Below are positions 7,630 through 16,393 of a DNA stretch of 64,000 nt, piece by piece. The position numbers were made by a program, and so were the translations under genes. The notes under the pieces are model-generated. The model saw only the letters and a program-made list of their open reading frames with translations, searched no databases and had not been told where the DNA came from. The stretch spans positions 1-64,000 of the forward strand of contig JAKAHR010000002.1 of assembly GCA_021825365.1 (NCBI GenBank), in the 5' to 3' direction. Position 1 is the first letter of the stretch. Every line of letters begins with the position of its first letter. Origin of the DNA: Nitrospirota bacterium. Lineage in GTDB: Bacteria; Nitrospirota; Thermodesulfovibrionia; Thermodesulfovibrionales; UBA6898.

Positions 7630-10155
7630 ATGACTGAGAAGAAAAAGGTTCCTGACCATGCCTGGATAAAAGAACAAGTCGAAAAATTCAGAGCTGTTCG
7701 TGACCGCTATAAAGGTCTTGCCGGAATACTCGAAGAAGTGTTAATAGCAGTCGCGAGGGAATATTCGCCGCAGGGCATCGTTCAGGTTAGGGCGAAAGCG
7801 ATCGGCAGCTTTGCTGAAAAGGCTCAGAGAAAGAGGACTCCCGGGAAAGACCCGGTCAATGAATTCACCGACCTCTGCGGGGGAAGGGTCATTGCAACAA
7901 CGCCTTCAGAGGTCGCTGCCATCTGCAAATTTATTGAAAACCATTTTGAGATCGACTGGATAAACAGCATCGATGTGTCTCAGCGGCATAAGTCCTCTGA
8001 ATTCGGCTATCGATCGGTACACTACATTGTCTGTTTCAGAAGAGATGTCTTTCCCACCGAGGATGTCCCCCTGACAATACCCGACGATCTCTATCCTTCA
8101 GGAGATTGTCCGATGAAGGCCGAGATACAGGTAAGGACTCTTATAGAGCACGCCTGGGCTGTCTTTGCTCATGATACAACGTACAAAAGTTCGTTCAAGA
8201 CGCCGCCGCCGATTGAGCGTGAACTCAATACCGTGGCGGCCTTATTAGAGGATGCGGACAAGTCCTTTGAGAGGATTCAAAGGGGTCTAAGCAATTATGC
8301 ATCGCACTACCTTGCATATATGGATCCGGACCGCATGGACGCCGAAATCGACACGCTCAGTCTGGTCATGGCATATGACCCGGATAATACCGACCTCGCC
8401 GTAAGAATTGCAGCAATTGCGAATGAATGCGAAAGATGGGACACGGCAATAGCAATCCTGACGCCGTTTGCGGAAAGCAAGCATCAGGCCGCTTTAAGAA
8501 ACCTGGGGTATGCACTGTGCAGGAAACATAAGGACGCGAGAACCGCTGAAGGCTTTATAGACGGCCAGGAATATCTCAAGAAGGCGATGGAGATTGACAG
8601 CACTTCTTCGATTACAGTAACGACTCTGGCGAAGACCTATGAGGGCTATGCTGAAGAGAGGGCCGGGCATCTATATCGGCTTGCATATGAAATCGATTCA
8701 TCTGACCCCTTTGTTCTCATCAATTATCTACACTATGAAGTACTCAGGAAAAGAGATGTATCATTCATTCCGATGATGGCATCCGTTATCCGGCAAGCGA
8801 TTCAGAGAAGCCGCGAACACATAAGTGTCGGAATAAATTTGCCGTGGGCATACTATTACACTGCCAAGTTCCATCTTCTTCTCGGAGAGCCCTACGAATC
8901 CACCTCTGAATATGCGAAAGGCATCCTAGTGACGGCCAAGGCGGCAGGTCACATTGAGACCCCGGTGCAAAGGTCTCTAAAGGCGCTCAAGGCAATATCC
9001 TTTGCAAAAGAGGGGCTCGATGGTTTTGATTGGATTAAGAGGTTTCTTGTCGCGGGATGTTTTGTTAAGGCCTTTGATAATGGTGAATATATTAAGGAAC
9101 TCAGCAGCCTCAAACTTGGAGACGTCAGCGGCCGGGTGGTAATTCTGGCTGGAGGATGTGACAGCGGAGTTGAAGAAACCATAACAAAATATCGCGATTT
9201 GATCTGCGAGGCGTTCAAGTCTTTTCGTGGCACCATCATTGCGGGAGGGACTACGCAGGGAATAAGCGGGTTGGCAGGCGACCTGCGTGAGCGTCACCCA
9301 GACAATCTTCGTCTCATCGGCTACTTGCCGGAATATATTCCAAATGATGCCACGAAAGACGTGAGGTACACCGAGATCAGGTCGACGCGAGGCAATGGAT
9401 TTTCACCTCTCGAAATAACACAGTACTGGGTGGATATCATCTCTTCAGGAATATATCCTTCAGACGTCTTGATCATGGGAATCAATGGCGGAAGAATAGC
9501 ATCTTTGGAGTATAAGATCGCCCTCGCGCTTGGCGCAAAGGTTGGGCTTATTGGAGAAAGCGGCCGTGGGGCTTCCAGGATGCTAAAGGATGATGAATGG
9601 GGCGAAGCTCCCGGACTCATAAGTTTGCCTTCAGATGCCCAGACCATAAGAGCCTTCCTCGGATATGAGAAGATAAACATCGACACGCAGAAGAGAGAAG
9701 ACATCGCTACGGACTTCCATGAAAGACATAGCCAGCCAAAGAGAGAAAAGGCAGTGGCCGAAAAGATCAAAGAAGAGCCAGCTCTTGCTCAGTGGCAGTA
9801 TTTGAGGATCGATTACAAGGAATCCAGCCGGCAGTGCGTTGATCACATAGCCGAGAAGCTCAGGGAGATAGGATGCGAGATCTATGAGGCATCTCCGAAT
9901 GGTGAGGCGATGTTTGAATTCAGAGCCGAAGAGGTAAAGCGAATGGCCGAGATGGAGCACGGGAGATGGAATGCAGAGCGGCTGCTAAGCGGATGGCGAT
10001 ACGACGAGACGAGAGATGACGCTAAAAAAAGACATCCTGACATACTTCCCTGGACAGAACTCCCGGAGGGAAAAAAGACGTATGACTATATCTTTGTTCG
10101 CAGCATACCAGAACTTCTCAACAAATACGGCCTCGCCATTAGACGAAAGGTATAA
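7630..10155 (+). CDS. RelA/SpoT synthetase-TPR-SLOG-RyR fusion protein
   Basis: An 841-residue multidomain protein. Residues about 25-235 are a RelA/SpoT nucleotidyltransferase: DLCGGRVIA, the FGYRSVHYIV loop and EIQVRTLIEHAWA with the catalytic Glu are all present, so it is likely an active (p)ppGpp-type synthetase; there is no hydrolase domain. Residues about 240-480 are TPR-like helical repeats. Residues about 500-690 look like a SLOG Rossmann domain, with VVILAGGCDSG at the start and GGTTQGISG as the nucleotide-binding loop. Residues about 770-841 are a RyR domain (MEHGRWNAERLLSGW). SLOG and RyR are predicted ligand sensors in nucleotide-based conflict systems. The layout suggests a ligand-gated alarmone or toxic nucleotide synthetase; this function is inferred. 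Confidence 0.85.
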   Translation: MTEKKKVPDHAWIKEQVEKFRAVRDRYKGLAGILEEVLIAVAREYSPQGIVQVRAKAIGSFAEKAQRKRTPGKDPVNEFTDLCGGRVIATTPSEVAAICKFIENHFEIDWINSIDVSQRHKSSEFGYRSVHYIVCFRRDVFPTEDVPLTIPDDLYPSGDCPMKAEIQVRTLIEHAWAVFAHDTTYKSSFKTPPPIERELNTVAALLEDADKSFERIQRGLSNYASHYLAYMDPDRMDAEIDTLSLVMAYDPDNTDLAVRIAAIANECERWDTAIAILTPFAESKHQAALRNLGYALCRKHKDARTAEGFIDGQEYLKKAMEIDSTSSITVTTLAKTYEGYAEERAGHLYRLAYEIDSSDPFVLINYLHYEVLRKRDVSFIPMMASVIRQAIQRSREHISVGINLPWAYYYTAKFHLLLGEPYESTSEYAKGILVTAKAAGHIETPVQRSLKALKAISFAKEGLDGFDWIKRFLVAGCFVKAFDNGEYIKELSSLKLGDVSGRVVILAGGCDSGVEETITKYRDLICEAFKSFRGTIIAGGTTQGISGLAGDLRERHPDNLRLIGYLPEYIPNDATKDVRYTEIRSTRGNGFSPLEITQYWVDIISSGIYPSDVLIMGINGGRIASLEYKIALALGAKVGLIGESGRGASRMLKDDEWGEAPGLISLPSDAQTIRAFLGYEKINIDTQKREDIATDFHERHSQPKREKAVAEKIKEEPALAQWQYLRIDYKESSRQCVDHIAEKLREIGCEIYEASPNGEAMFEFRAEEVKRMAEMEHGRWNAERLLSGWRYDETRDDAKKRHPDILPWTELPEGKKTYDYIFVRSIPELLNKYGLAIRRKV

Positions 10156-10157
10156 GG

Positions 10158-10580
10158 ATGACTTTACATCCTGCAACGCCGGTGCCCGTAGTGAGACTGA
10201 TTATTCCCGATTCGAGTGGGAAAGTACTCATATTAAGAAGAAGCCATAGCAGATACTCCGAGGGCTCATGGTGCCTGCCTGGAGGCAAGATCGATTATGG
10301 CCAGACTGCGGAAGAAACTGTTGTTAAGGAGCTCAACGAGGAAACGGCTCTTACTTGCACCTCGGCCAGATTTCTGTTTTATCAGGACAGCCTGCCTGTG
10401 GTCAAAGGTAAAATGCATTGTCTCAATCTCTATTTTGAATGCACGGTAAGAGGTGATATCACCCTGAATGAGGAGTCAAGTGAATATGCCGTAATTGGAC
10501 CCGATGATTTGAATAAGTATGACATTGCATTCAGGAATGATGAGGGGTTGAGAAGGTACTGGCGGAGGAACAACGAATGA
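10158..10580 (+). CDS. Nudix hydrolase
   Basis: A 140-residue single-domain Nudix protein. The Nudix box is recognisable at about residues 40-62 (GGKIDYGQTAEET followed by VVKELNEET); the EExxEE-type metal ligands in KELNEE are kept, while the first box Glu is Gln (GQ instead of GE) and the Arg is Lys. Nudix enzymes hydrolyse nucleoside diphosphates linked to another group. It starts 3 bases after the RSH-SLOG-RyR stop, so it is translationally linked to it; likely substrates in this setting are the alarmone made by the synthetase or an ADP-ribose-type product of the TIR protein, both inferences. Confidence 0.88.
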   Translation: MTLHPATPVPVVRLIIPDSSGKVLILRRSHSRYSEGSWCLPGGKIDYGQTAEETVVKELNEETALTCTSARFLFYQDSLPVVKGKMHCLNLYFECTVRGDITLNEESSEYAVIGPDDLNKYDIAFRNDEGLRRYWRRNNE

Positions 10581-10647
10581 TGGCAATAACAGCTGCGGCT
10601 ATGGACGATGATATGACACAGGTCATCGGGAGTATTCATCAGGTCAT

Positions 10648-12888
10648 ATGCGGATGAACGGGCATATTTTTATAAGCTATTCATTTATGAGACGGTCTGT
10701 TGCAGAATCCATAGCAGATAGATTGGAGTCGGCCAATTATGGATGTTGTTTTGCTCCAAGAGATGTTGCCAACGGAGTGTCGAGGGAGGATTTCACAGCC
10801 AGGGCTATCCCTGACAGTCTGGGATTGATCTTCCTGATCGATGCGGACTCCGTCGTTTCTCCAAATGTATTTCGCGAGATTAGTCTTGCGCTCTCACTGG
10901 GGAAGAGAATCCTTCCCGTGATACTAGAAAGGGTTGAGATATCCAAGAAGATAAGAAACATAATTGAAACGGAGACGGTATGCGATGTCTCCGGACTTAA
11001 CGCGGATGATCAGGCCACAAGAGTACGGGATATCGCCCTTAAGACCTTTGGCGTCTATGAGAACGTTACACATGAATCTGACCGCGAGCTTAACCTTCAG
11101 CCCCAGAGACCCTATCCATTTATGCTGGATCCCGAAGCAGAAGATGCAAAAGACACGAGATTCAGGATCTATCTTAGTCACGTCGCCGCTGATGCCGCAT
11201 ACGCTGAAGAACTATATAAGTACTTAAGGGAGACACTCGGATCTCAAAACGATCTGCGTATCTATGGTACGAGAAACAGCGTTTACGCTGAAGGCAGCAA
11301 GATACGGTCTGAATGGGTTTCGGCCGTTCATGCAGGACACACCATGAAGGCACTGCGTACCTGCGGAGTCTTCATATTGTTGATATCGAGGAATTCATTT
11401 GATGGCGAACGTATCCGTGAACAGATAAACCTCGAGTATGTGGAAGCGCGCAATTTTGGAAGAAGAATCATATTGCTATTTGTCGAGCAGGCGAAATATT
11501 TCCCCGAAAGCGTGATTCGACAACTTAATATAGCCGATGGCCACGTCGATTGCGTATATCCCGAAGACAAAGTGGCTGGAATAAATGTCGCTGGCTTGAG
11601 AAGTATACTGGGAAGACACGGAGCGAGGATTGACGATGGTCAAATTGCTGATAACAGGGACTACGATGTTTTTATCTGCTGCAAATCTAACGACGATGTA
11701 TTTGGAACTGCCGTCAATGATTTTCTGAGGGCCCGGGGACTGAAGGTCTTTTTCGGTGAAAAGACTCTGCCTAAGCTGGGGAGTTCCGGTTATAGAAGAC
11801 AGATTACAGAGGCTATAGATAGGGCGCGCAACATGGTTGTTGTTGCCTCCAAAAGGAAGTACGCCAGTTCCGATTGGGTAGAATTCGAGTGGGGGCTGTT
11901 TTTGGATGAGCAACTCGCCGGACGAAAGAAAGGCAATTTGCTCACTGTGCTGGCCGACGGAATGACCGTTGACGAACTTCCCCTGGCGTTGCGCAACCTT
12001 GAGGCCATCCCGCTAGTTCCTGGAAAGCTGGAGAGGCTTTTTGATTATGTTAAGCCTCAAGCAGGCAGCTCCAGAATTGACGCGATTAGAGATGATGGTT
12101 CGCCCGCGTCACTTTCCAAAATAGACAGTGCTTCGGCAGGTGATTCTTCAAATTATCTCAGCATAGAAGATTTTATCGTTCACGACAAAGAAGTTCTTGA
12201 GAATATTAGCTGGCAGGTCGCGTATGAATATTCGCAAAAAATGGCGTTGGCTGGCTCAAGGGCATGGAAATTGCCGACGATAGACCAGCTCAGGGCGATA
12301 AGGAAGCGTTCTCTTTTCCCGGAGAGATACTGCTATTGGTCTCGCGAGGTCCTCGAAAACAACGAGGTTCGCTATCTCCACTTTGATGATGGCCATGCCG
12401 GATCGGGCCCCAAGTCAATGAATAATGGCGTCTGTGCGGTGTTTGTATGGGATAATCAGCCCGAGACCGGACCCTCCGATGAGGACTTCCAGATGAGATC
12501 CGATGTTTTGGCCAAGCTCATGAGTGATCATCATGAAACTGTAGTCAGCGCTTTTTCAGCCCTTATAGTCAAAGAGAAAGGCGTGTATGCTGAAGTTCTC
12601 GTGCAGAAACTTTCGAGTCCGATTCCTAAAGAGAGAGTAGCTGCCATCCATAGCCTTTATTGGATCCGCCACAAGGATCTCGCCGTTCATCTATTGCGTT
12701 TGGCAAAGGATGAGTCGCATTCTGTCCGGCGTAGAGTGGCAACCTATCTGGGCGAGTTGCGATATAAGAGTGCTCTGAATGTCTTAACTGAATTGTGCCT
12801 CGATAAGAGTCCCGATGTCAGAGCAGCGGCACGGCGAGCTTATGAGAAGATTACTGGTAAACGGCTTGCAAGCGGTGATGGGCTATGA
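10648..12888 (+). CDS. Triple-TIR protein with Lcl/DUF1566-like and HEAT-repeat C-terminal domains
   Basis: A 746-residue protein. TIR domain 1 (about 5-130) opens HIFISYSF and has a VFREISLAL helix; TIR domain 2 (about 170-310) opens FRIYLSHV; TIR domain 3 (about 345-465) opens YDVFICCK and carries SSDWVEFEW, matching the SxW..E catalytic-Glu region of NAD-cleaving TIRs. Residues about 515-610 resemble the DUF1566/Lcl C-terminal fold (AWKLPTIDQLRAI), and about 640-740 are HEAT-like repeats ending in SPDVRAAARRAYEKI. TIR domains in phage defence cleave NAD or make cyclic ADP-ribose signals read by SLOG domains. It follows the Nudix gene by 67 bases. Three TIRs in tandem in one bacterial chain is uncommon. 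Confidence 0.85.
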   Translation: MRMNGHIFISYSFMRRSVAESIADRLESANYGCCFAPRDVANGVSREDFTARAIPDSLGLIFLIDADSVVSPNVFREISLALSLGKRILPVILERVEISKKIRNIIETETVCDVSGLNADDQATRVRDIALKTFGVYENVTHESDRELNLQPQRPYPFMLDPEAEDAKDTRFRIYLSHVAADAAYAEELYKYLRETLGSQNDLRIYGTRNSVYAEGSKIRSEWVSAVHAGHTMKALRTCGVFILLISRNSFDGERIREQINLEYVEARNFGRRIILLFVEQAKYFPESVIRQLNIADGHVDCVYPEDKVAGINVAGLRSILGRHGARIDDGQIADNRDYDVFICCKSNDDVFGTAVNDFLRARGLKVFFGEKTLPKLGSSGYRRQITEAIDRARNMVVVASKRKYASSDWVEFEWGLFLDEQLAGRKKGNLLTVLADGMTVDELPLALRNLEAIPLVPGKLERLFDYVKPQAGSSRIDAIRDDGSPASLSKIDSASAGDSSNYLSIEDFIVHDKEVLENISWQVAYEYSQKMALAGSRAWKLPTIDQLRAIRKRSLFPERYCYWSREVLENNEVRYLHFDDGHAGSGPKSMNNGVCAVFVWDNQPETGPSDEDFQMRSDVLAKLMSDHHETVVSAFSALIVKEKGVYAEVLVQKLSSPIPKERVAAIHSLYWIRHKDLAVHLLRLAKDESHSVRRRVATYLGELRYKSALNVLTELCLDKSPDVRAAARRAYEKITGKRLASGDGL

Positions 12889-12941
12889 TGGCTCCAGACA
12901 AAAGAAGGATTTAATAACACTTCGGTCGGATCTTTAACCTC

Positions 12942-14681
12942 TTACCGAGTCCCAAGTACTCTCTCCGCTTCTCTGAAGATAACAGTCAATACAGCCTCAA
13001 AGTCAGCTGCCAACGTCTCGTTCCAATATTTCTTGGCCCTATGTATATCGCTTTGAAACAAGTCATGGAAGTCTCTGAGCCTATCTCTGAATCCCAGGAC
13101 AGCGGAATAGGTCTTGTCAGTGTGGAATAGCATATGTTCCTGGCATAGGATTTCAAGTTCGCCAAGGTGGAAATCCAGATTGGCCCTCGCGGAGGCCAGT
13201 GCCTTATTATCGATCTTCCTGCTCCCTAGAATAGGAGTCAGTTCATATCTCATTGTTCGAATGACGTCGTCAGCTCGCCTGAGGTGACGCCAGCAGTCTC
13301 CCCGAAGGAGATCAATCCCCCTCTCCGACAGGTGAAAACTTCCCGTGGTCCAGTCTTGCCCCTGAAGATAGAATACAGACCGCAGATCTCTTTCCTTGAT
13401 CTCTTTGGGGCCGCAAATGGTGTAAAGATTATTAAGCACCATTTTGAGTTCCCTGGCATTACCCGGCCAGCGATATGCCCGAAGTTCATCCAGTACCCGC
13501 CGTGACAATTTCGGGCTATGCTGCATTCTTACACCCCTGATATCGGTGGTAATCTTCTCCCAGAAGTGTTCTGCGAGAAGAGGGATGTCATCCGGATGAT
13601 CCTTTAGGGCGGGCGTGTGGATAGGGATGCCCCTCAAGCGATAGTAAAGGTCCTCCCTGAACTGCCCCATCTTGGTCATGGAGGAAAGGTCACGGTTTGA
13701 TGCGGCTATGACCCTTGTCTCAACCGGACGGTATGTCGTCTCGCCCAGCCGCCTGATCTTTCTGTCTTCAAGAGCGCGAAGTATCTTCACTTGCTGGAGA
13801 AGCGGGAGGTCCCCTATCTCATCGAGAAAAAGCGTTCCGCCCTTGGCTTCTTCCCAAAGTCCGGCCCTGTCCTCCAGAGCACCGGTAAAAGAACCCTTTT
13901 TGTATCCAAACAACTCAGACTCAAATAAGTTGTCTGGAATTCCTCCGCAGTTCAGAGCCTTAAAAGGTGTGCCTTTTCGGCCGATTTCATGGATTGAGCG
14001 TGCGACTATCTCCTTGCCTGTGCCGGTGTCGCCCAAAATCAATACGGGTGTGTCGCTCCCAGCCGCAAGAATAATGAATCGTCTGACCAGATCAACCTTC
14101 CACGATGACCCAACAAACCTTCTCTCCAGTTCAGGCGGAACGTTGCATCTCTGCCAAAGGTCACGGAGAAGGACAGATGCCATCTCGTCGGCACTATCTA
14201 TATCGGGATAAGGTCTATCCTGTCGTCGCCGACCTTTTGAGAATGACTCGCCGGCATCATGCCAAAGCTTATCAAAAATGGCATTCTTTATCCCAATAAG
14301 GAATAGTCTATCCTCCCGGCGGTTTTTTGCATTAATAATGAAGGTCCTTATACTTCTTTCCAGTTGCCGGGAAGAGCCGTAGTTGCCGTCAATGAGGGGT
14401 ATCCGATCTTCCCTTGTTCCCATGAGATATTCCGACAGGCCCTTATGTTTATTCTTAATACCCCTGTCAATGATTGGCGGACTGAAGTTTCGAAGCCGAG
14501 GCAGGCAATCCATAGAAATGACATAAACAAGAGGGGAGCCGCTTCCTCTTAGTTTCTGCAGATCCTCCGAAGATGAGCACCTCATAGTATGGCGTACGAA
14601 TCCACAGCCCTTGGAATCATCCCCGTAGCTCAGGATCCGGACCTCCATCTCAGAAATGGAATCGACCATGTTGAGTTTCAA
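12942..14681 (-). CDS. Sigma-54-dependent activator with unusual N and C termini
   Basis: A 579-residue protein whose centre (about residues 190-430) is a sigma-54 AAA+ domain: Walker A GDTGTGKE, the sigma-54 contact loop as GSFTGA (usual GAFTGA), FLDEIGDLP as Walker B and the ASNRDL sensor. The N-terminal 190 residues are not a receiver, GAF or PAS domain that I recognise. The C-terminal 130 residues are helical (FHLGELEILCQEHMLF) and show no Fis-type helix-turn-helix, so DNA binding is unclear. It runs divergently from a gene train that starts behind a -24/-12 promoter at 14,825-14,840 and is its probable regulator. It faces the TIR gene end to end. Confidence 0.85.
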   Translation of the reverse strand: MKLNMVDSISEMEVRILSYGDDSKGCGFVRHTMRCSSSEDLQKLRGSGSPLVYVISMDCLPRLRNFSPPIIDRGIKNKHKGLSEYLMGTREDRIPLIDGNYGSSRQLERSIRTFIINAKNRREDRLFLIGIKNAIFDKLWHDAGESFSKGRRRQDRPYPDIDSADEMASVLLRDLWQRCNVPPELERRFVGSSWKVDLVRRFIILAAGSDTPVLILGDTGTGKEIVARSIHEIGRKGTPFKALNCGGIPDNLFESELFGYKKGSFTGALEDRAGLWEEAKGGTLFLDEIGDLPLLQQVKILRALEDRKIRRLGETTYRPVETRVIAASNRDLSSMTKMGQFREDLYYRLRGIPIHTPALKDHPDDIPLLAEHFWEKITTDIRGVRMQHSPKLSRRVLDELRAYRWPGNARELKMVLNNLYTICGPKEIKERDLRSVFYLQGQDWTTGSFHLSERGIDLLRGDCWRHLRRADDVIRTMRYELTPILGSRKIDNKALASARANLDFHLGELEILCQEHMLFHTDKTYSAVLGFRDRLRDFHDLFQSDIHRAKKYWNETLAADFEAVLTVIFREAERVLGTR

Positions 14682-14824
14682 TTAAGCTATCAGAATCACC
14701 ATGCAAAGTCAACGCTTCCACACCGTCCTTCCTGTCTAACCCAACGAAGGCAAACTCAACGTTTCTTGTTCCAAGGCCTTCATAACTTGTTGTTTTGCCT
14801 GACATCCCGGCCCCTGATGCTTAA

Positions 14825-14840
14825 TGGCATCCGACGTGCA
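14825..14840 (+). promoter_or_regulatory. Sigma-54 (-24/-12) promoter of the 14,877-29,869 gene train
   Basis: The sequence TGGCATCCGACGTGCA keeps the invariant GG and GC with the required 10-base gap (GG 14,826-14,827; GC 14,838-14,839). It lies 37 bases upstream of the start of the small exported protein and next to a divergent sigma-54 activator gene, so position and partner both fit. Confidence 0.6.
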
Positions 14841-14876
14841 CATAAGATGCAAGAGCAAAGAAAGGGGGAATATCAA

Positions 14877-15266
14877 ATGAAACGGCTATTTCACCTGGAG
14901 ACAGCAGTCTTGATGATTGCATTAACTGTTGCGTTTGCAGTCAGTGAAGCCGGAGCAGAGGGAAGAAACAGCCTCACCCTCATCAACCATTCCGGCAACA
15001 ACGCTCTGGTCAAGCTTGTGGGGCCAAGCCGCAGGACTATAGAAATTCCCAGCGGCGCGAGCGAGACGGTCAACATAGTCGGAGGTCAGTACTCCATATA
15101 TGTCAGATACGATCTTCACGGCCGATACCGTTATACCAGGGGTGAGTCGTTTCAGATAAAAGAGACCGCCATCAGCTATACGAGGGCCTCTCTCACCCTG
15201 CATGGCGTCATAAACGGCAATTATCACACGCAGGGCAGCTCGGAGAATGAATTTAACCGGCAGTAG
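14877..15266 (+). CDS. Small exported protein of unknown function
   Basis: A 129-residue protein with a Sec-type signal peptide (MKRLFHLETAVLMIALTVAF, cleavage probably after SEAGA). The mature part is short and strand-rich (SLTLINHSGNNALVKLVG; then ETVNIVGGQYSIYVRYD), suggesting a small beta-sandwich exported to the periplasm or beyond. I start it at 14,877 because AAAGGGGG lies 9 bases upstream and the signal peptide begins there; the frame is open further upstream but has no signal. It is the first gene after the sigma-54 promoter at 14,825. Family not recognised. Confidence 0.7.
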   Translation: MKRLFHLETAVLMIALTVAFAVSEAGAEGRNSLTLINHSGNNALVKLVGPSRRTIEIPSGASETVNIVGGQYSIYVRYDLHGRYRYTRGESFQIKETAISYTRASLTLHGVINGNYHTQGSSENEFNRQ

Positions 15267-15502
15267 GCATCACGGCCGGTTATCTCGAAAGCCCGCGCAC
15301 TGCCGCTGTGGCTCCACTCCCGGCGGGCGCCTTTTGGGGGGAGGGCGTCGCGGGCGGAATTAGTGGTGGCCAATGGGAGCTGTGGTGGGGAGCCGGCAGG
15401 AAGTATTGACGGATGGGAGACGCAGCTGTTCAAAGCAGACTATTCACCGAAGAAGGGATGTAAAGATTCCAATTCTAGTAAACGCACTATAGGGAGGTGT
15501 CC
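15267..15502. other. GC-rich spacer between the exported protein and the MoxR-like gene
   Basis: About 235 bases, markedly more GC-rich in its first part (long G runs at 15,336-15,400) than the surrounding island. No gene or clear terminator is visible. The end CACTATAGGGAGG overlaps the ribosome-binding site of the next gene. Confidence 0.4.
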
Positions 15503-16393
15503 ATGAGCGACAATACCGCGAAGATCGGAGAAAAGACCGTAAAGCTGAGCCAGCCATATAGAGCTCCTCTTTCCAAATGCATAGGCAGAGATACGGAAAT
15601 GAGAAAGGTGCTGGCGGCATGGATGGGTGCCACGAGCGGATTACCCCTTTCTCCTCTTCTTATCGGCGAGCCGGGAACGGGGAAAAACAGAATCATCTAT
15701 GAGTGCGCACAAATGTGCGGTAAGGAACTCTACATCTTCCAGGGGCATGAGGATGTAACGTCATCGGACCTTGAATGCGCTGTCAGATTCAGTGATGATG
15801 CCGACCGAAAGATGGACTATATTCTGACCTCCGTCGCCACTGGAGCCATGAGGGGGGCGGTTGTCTTCATAGATGAGATCGCAAAAATAAGGCCCAGAGC
15901 CCTGGCCCCGCTCGCCAGCCTGCTTGACGAACGCCGTTATATAGACAGTTCCCTGCTGGGTGAGCGGATTTATGCCCATCCAGGATTCAGGTTTGTTGCG
16001 GCAACGAACACCACGGACCTGGAAAGCCGTCTGCTCCCTGATTTCATCAGGTCACGCATGCGGCCGGTTATCAGTGTGGGTTATCCAGAGCATAGGGAGA
16101 TTGAACAGATAATCAGGGCGAGATTTAGGACGATGTCCAATAACGGAAATTCCCTGTTGTCGCAGTTCTGGAGTCTCTGGAAAGAAAAGAACGGAGATCA
16201 GTCGCCCACGCCGAGAGACGCGATCTATATCTTCGGATACGCTCTCAATCTCGCAGACTTTGCGACAATAGAGAGCCAACGCCCCTATTCCCTGGAAGCG
16301 GGCACTCATTCAGGCATCATTGAAGCGGGGCATCTGGAGCAGGCATTTGCCGCATTTCATGACCTTCCGCCTTCTCCCGGATGGAGGAAATGA
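15503..16393 (+). CDS. MoxR-like AAA+ ATPase
   Basis: A 296-residue AAA+ ATPase. Walker A is GEPGTGKN (last Thr/Ser replaced by Asn) near residue 52, Walker B is VVFIDEI near residue 115, and the sensor-1 strand is FVAATNTTD near 165; DFIRSRMRP gives the arginine finger region. The layout is that of MoxR-type helper ATPases, which remodel or activate partner proteins. I choose ATG 15,503 over GTG 15,497 because GGAGG at 15,493-15,497 is then correctly spaced. Its stop abuts the next ATG with no gap (TGAATG), so it is tightly coupled to the TraB/Tiki-like protein, its probable partner. Confidence 0.82.
   Translation: MSDNTAKIGEKTVKLSQPYRAPLSKCIGRDTEMRKVLAAWMGATSGLPLSPLLIGEPGTGKNRIIYECAQMCGKELYIFQGHEDVTSSDLECAVRFSDDADRKMDYILTSVATGAMRGAVVFIDEIAKIRPRALAPLASLLDERRYIDSSLLGERIYAHPGFRFVAATNTTDLESRLLPDFIRSRMRPVISVGYPEHREIEQIIRARFRTMSNNGNSLLSQFWSLWKEKNGDQSPTPRDAIYIFGYALNLADFATIESQRPYSLEAGTHSGIIEAGHLEQAFAAFHDLPPSPGWRK

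Noticed and set aside
15485-15497. CACTATAGGGAGG resembling the core of a T7 phage promoter
   Set aside because: The upstream half of the T7 promoter is absent and the G-rich part is explained as the ribosome-binding site of the MoxR-like gene; likely coincidence.
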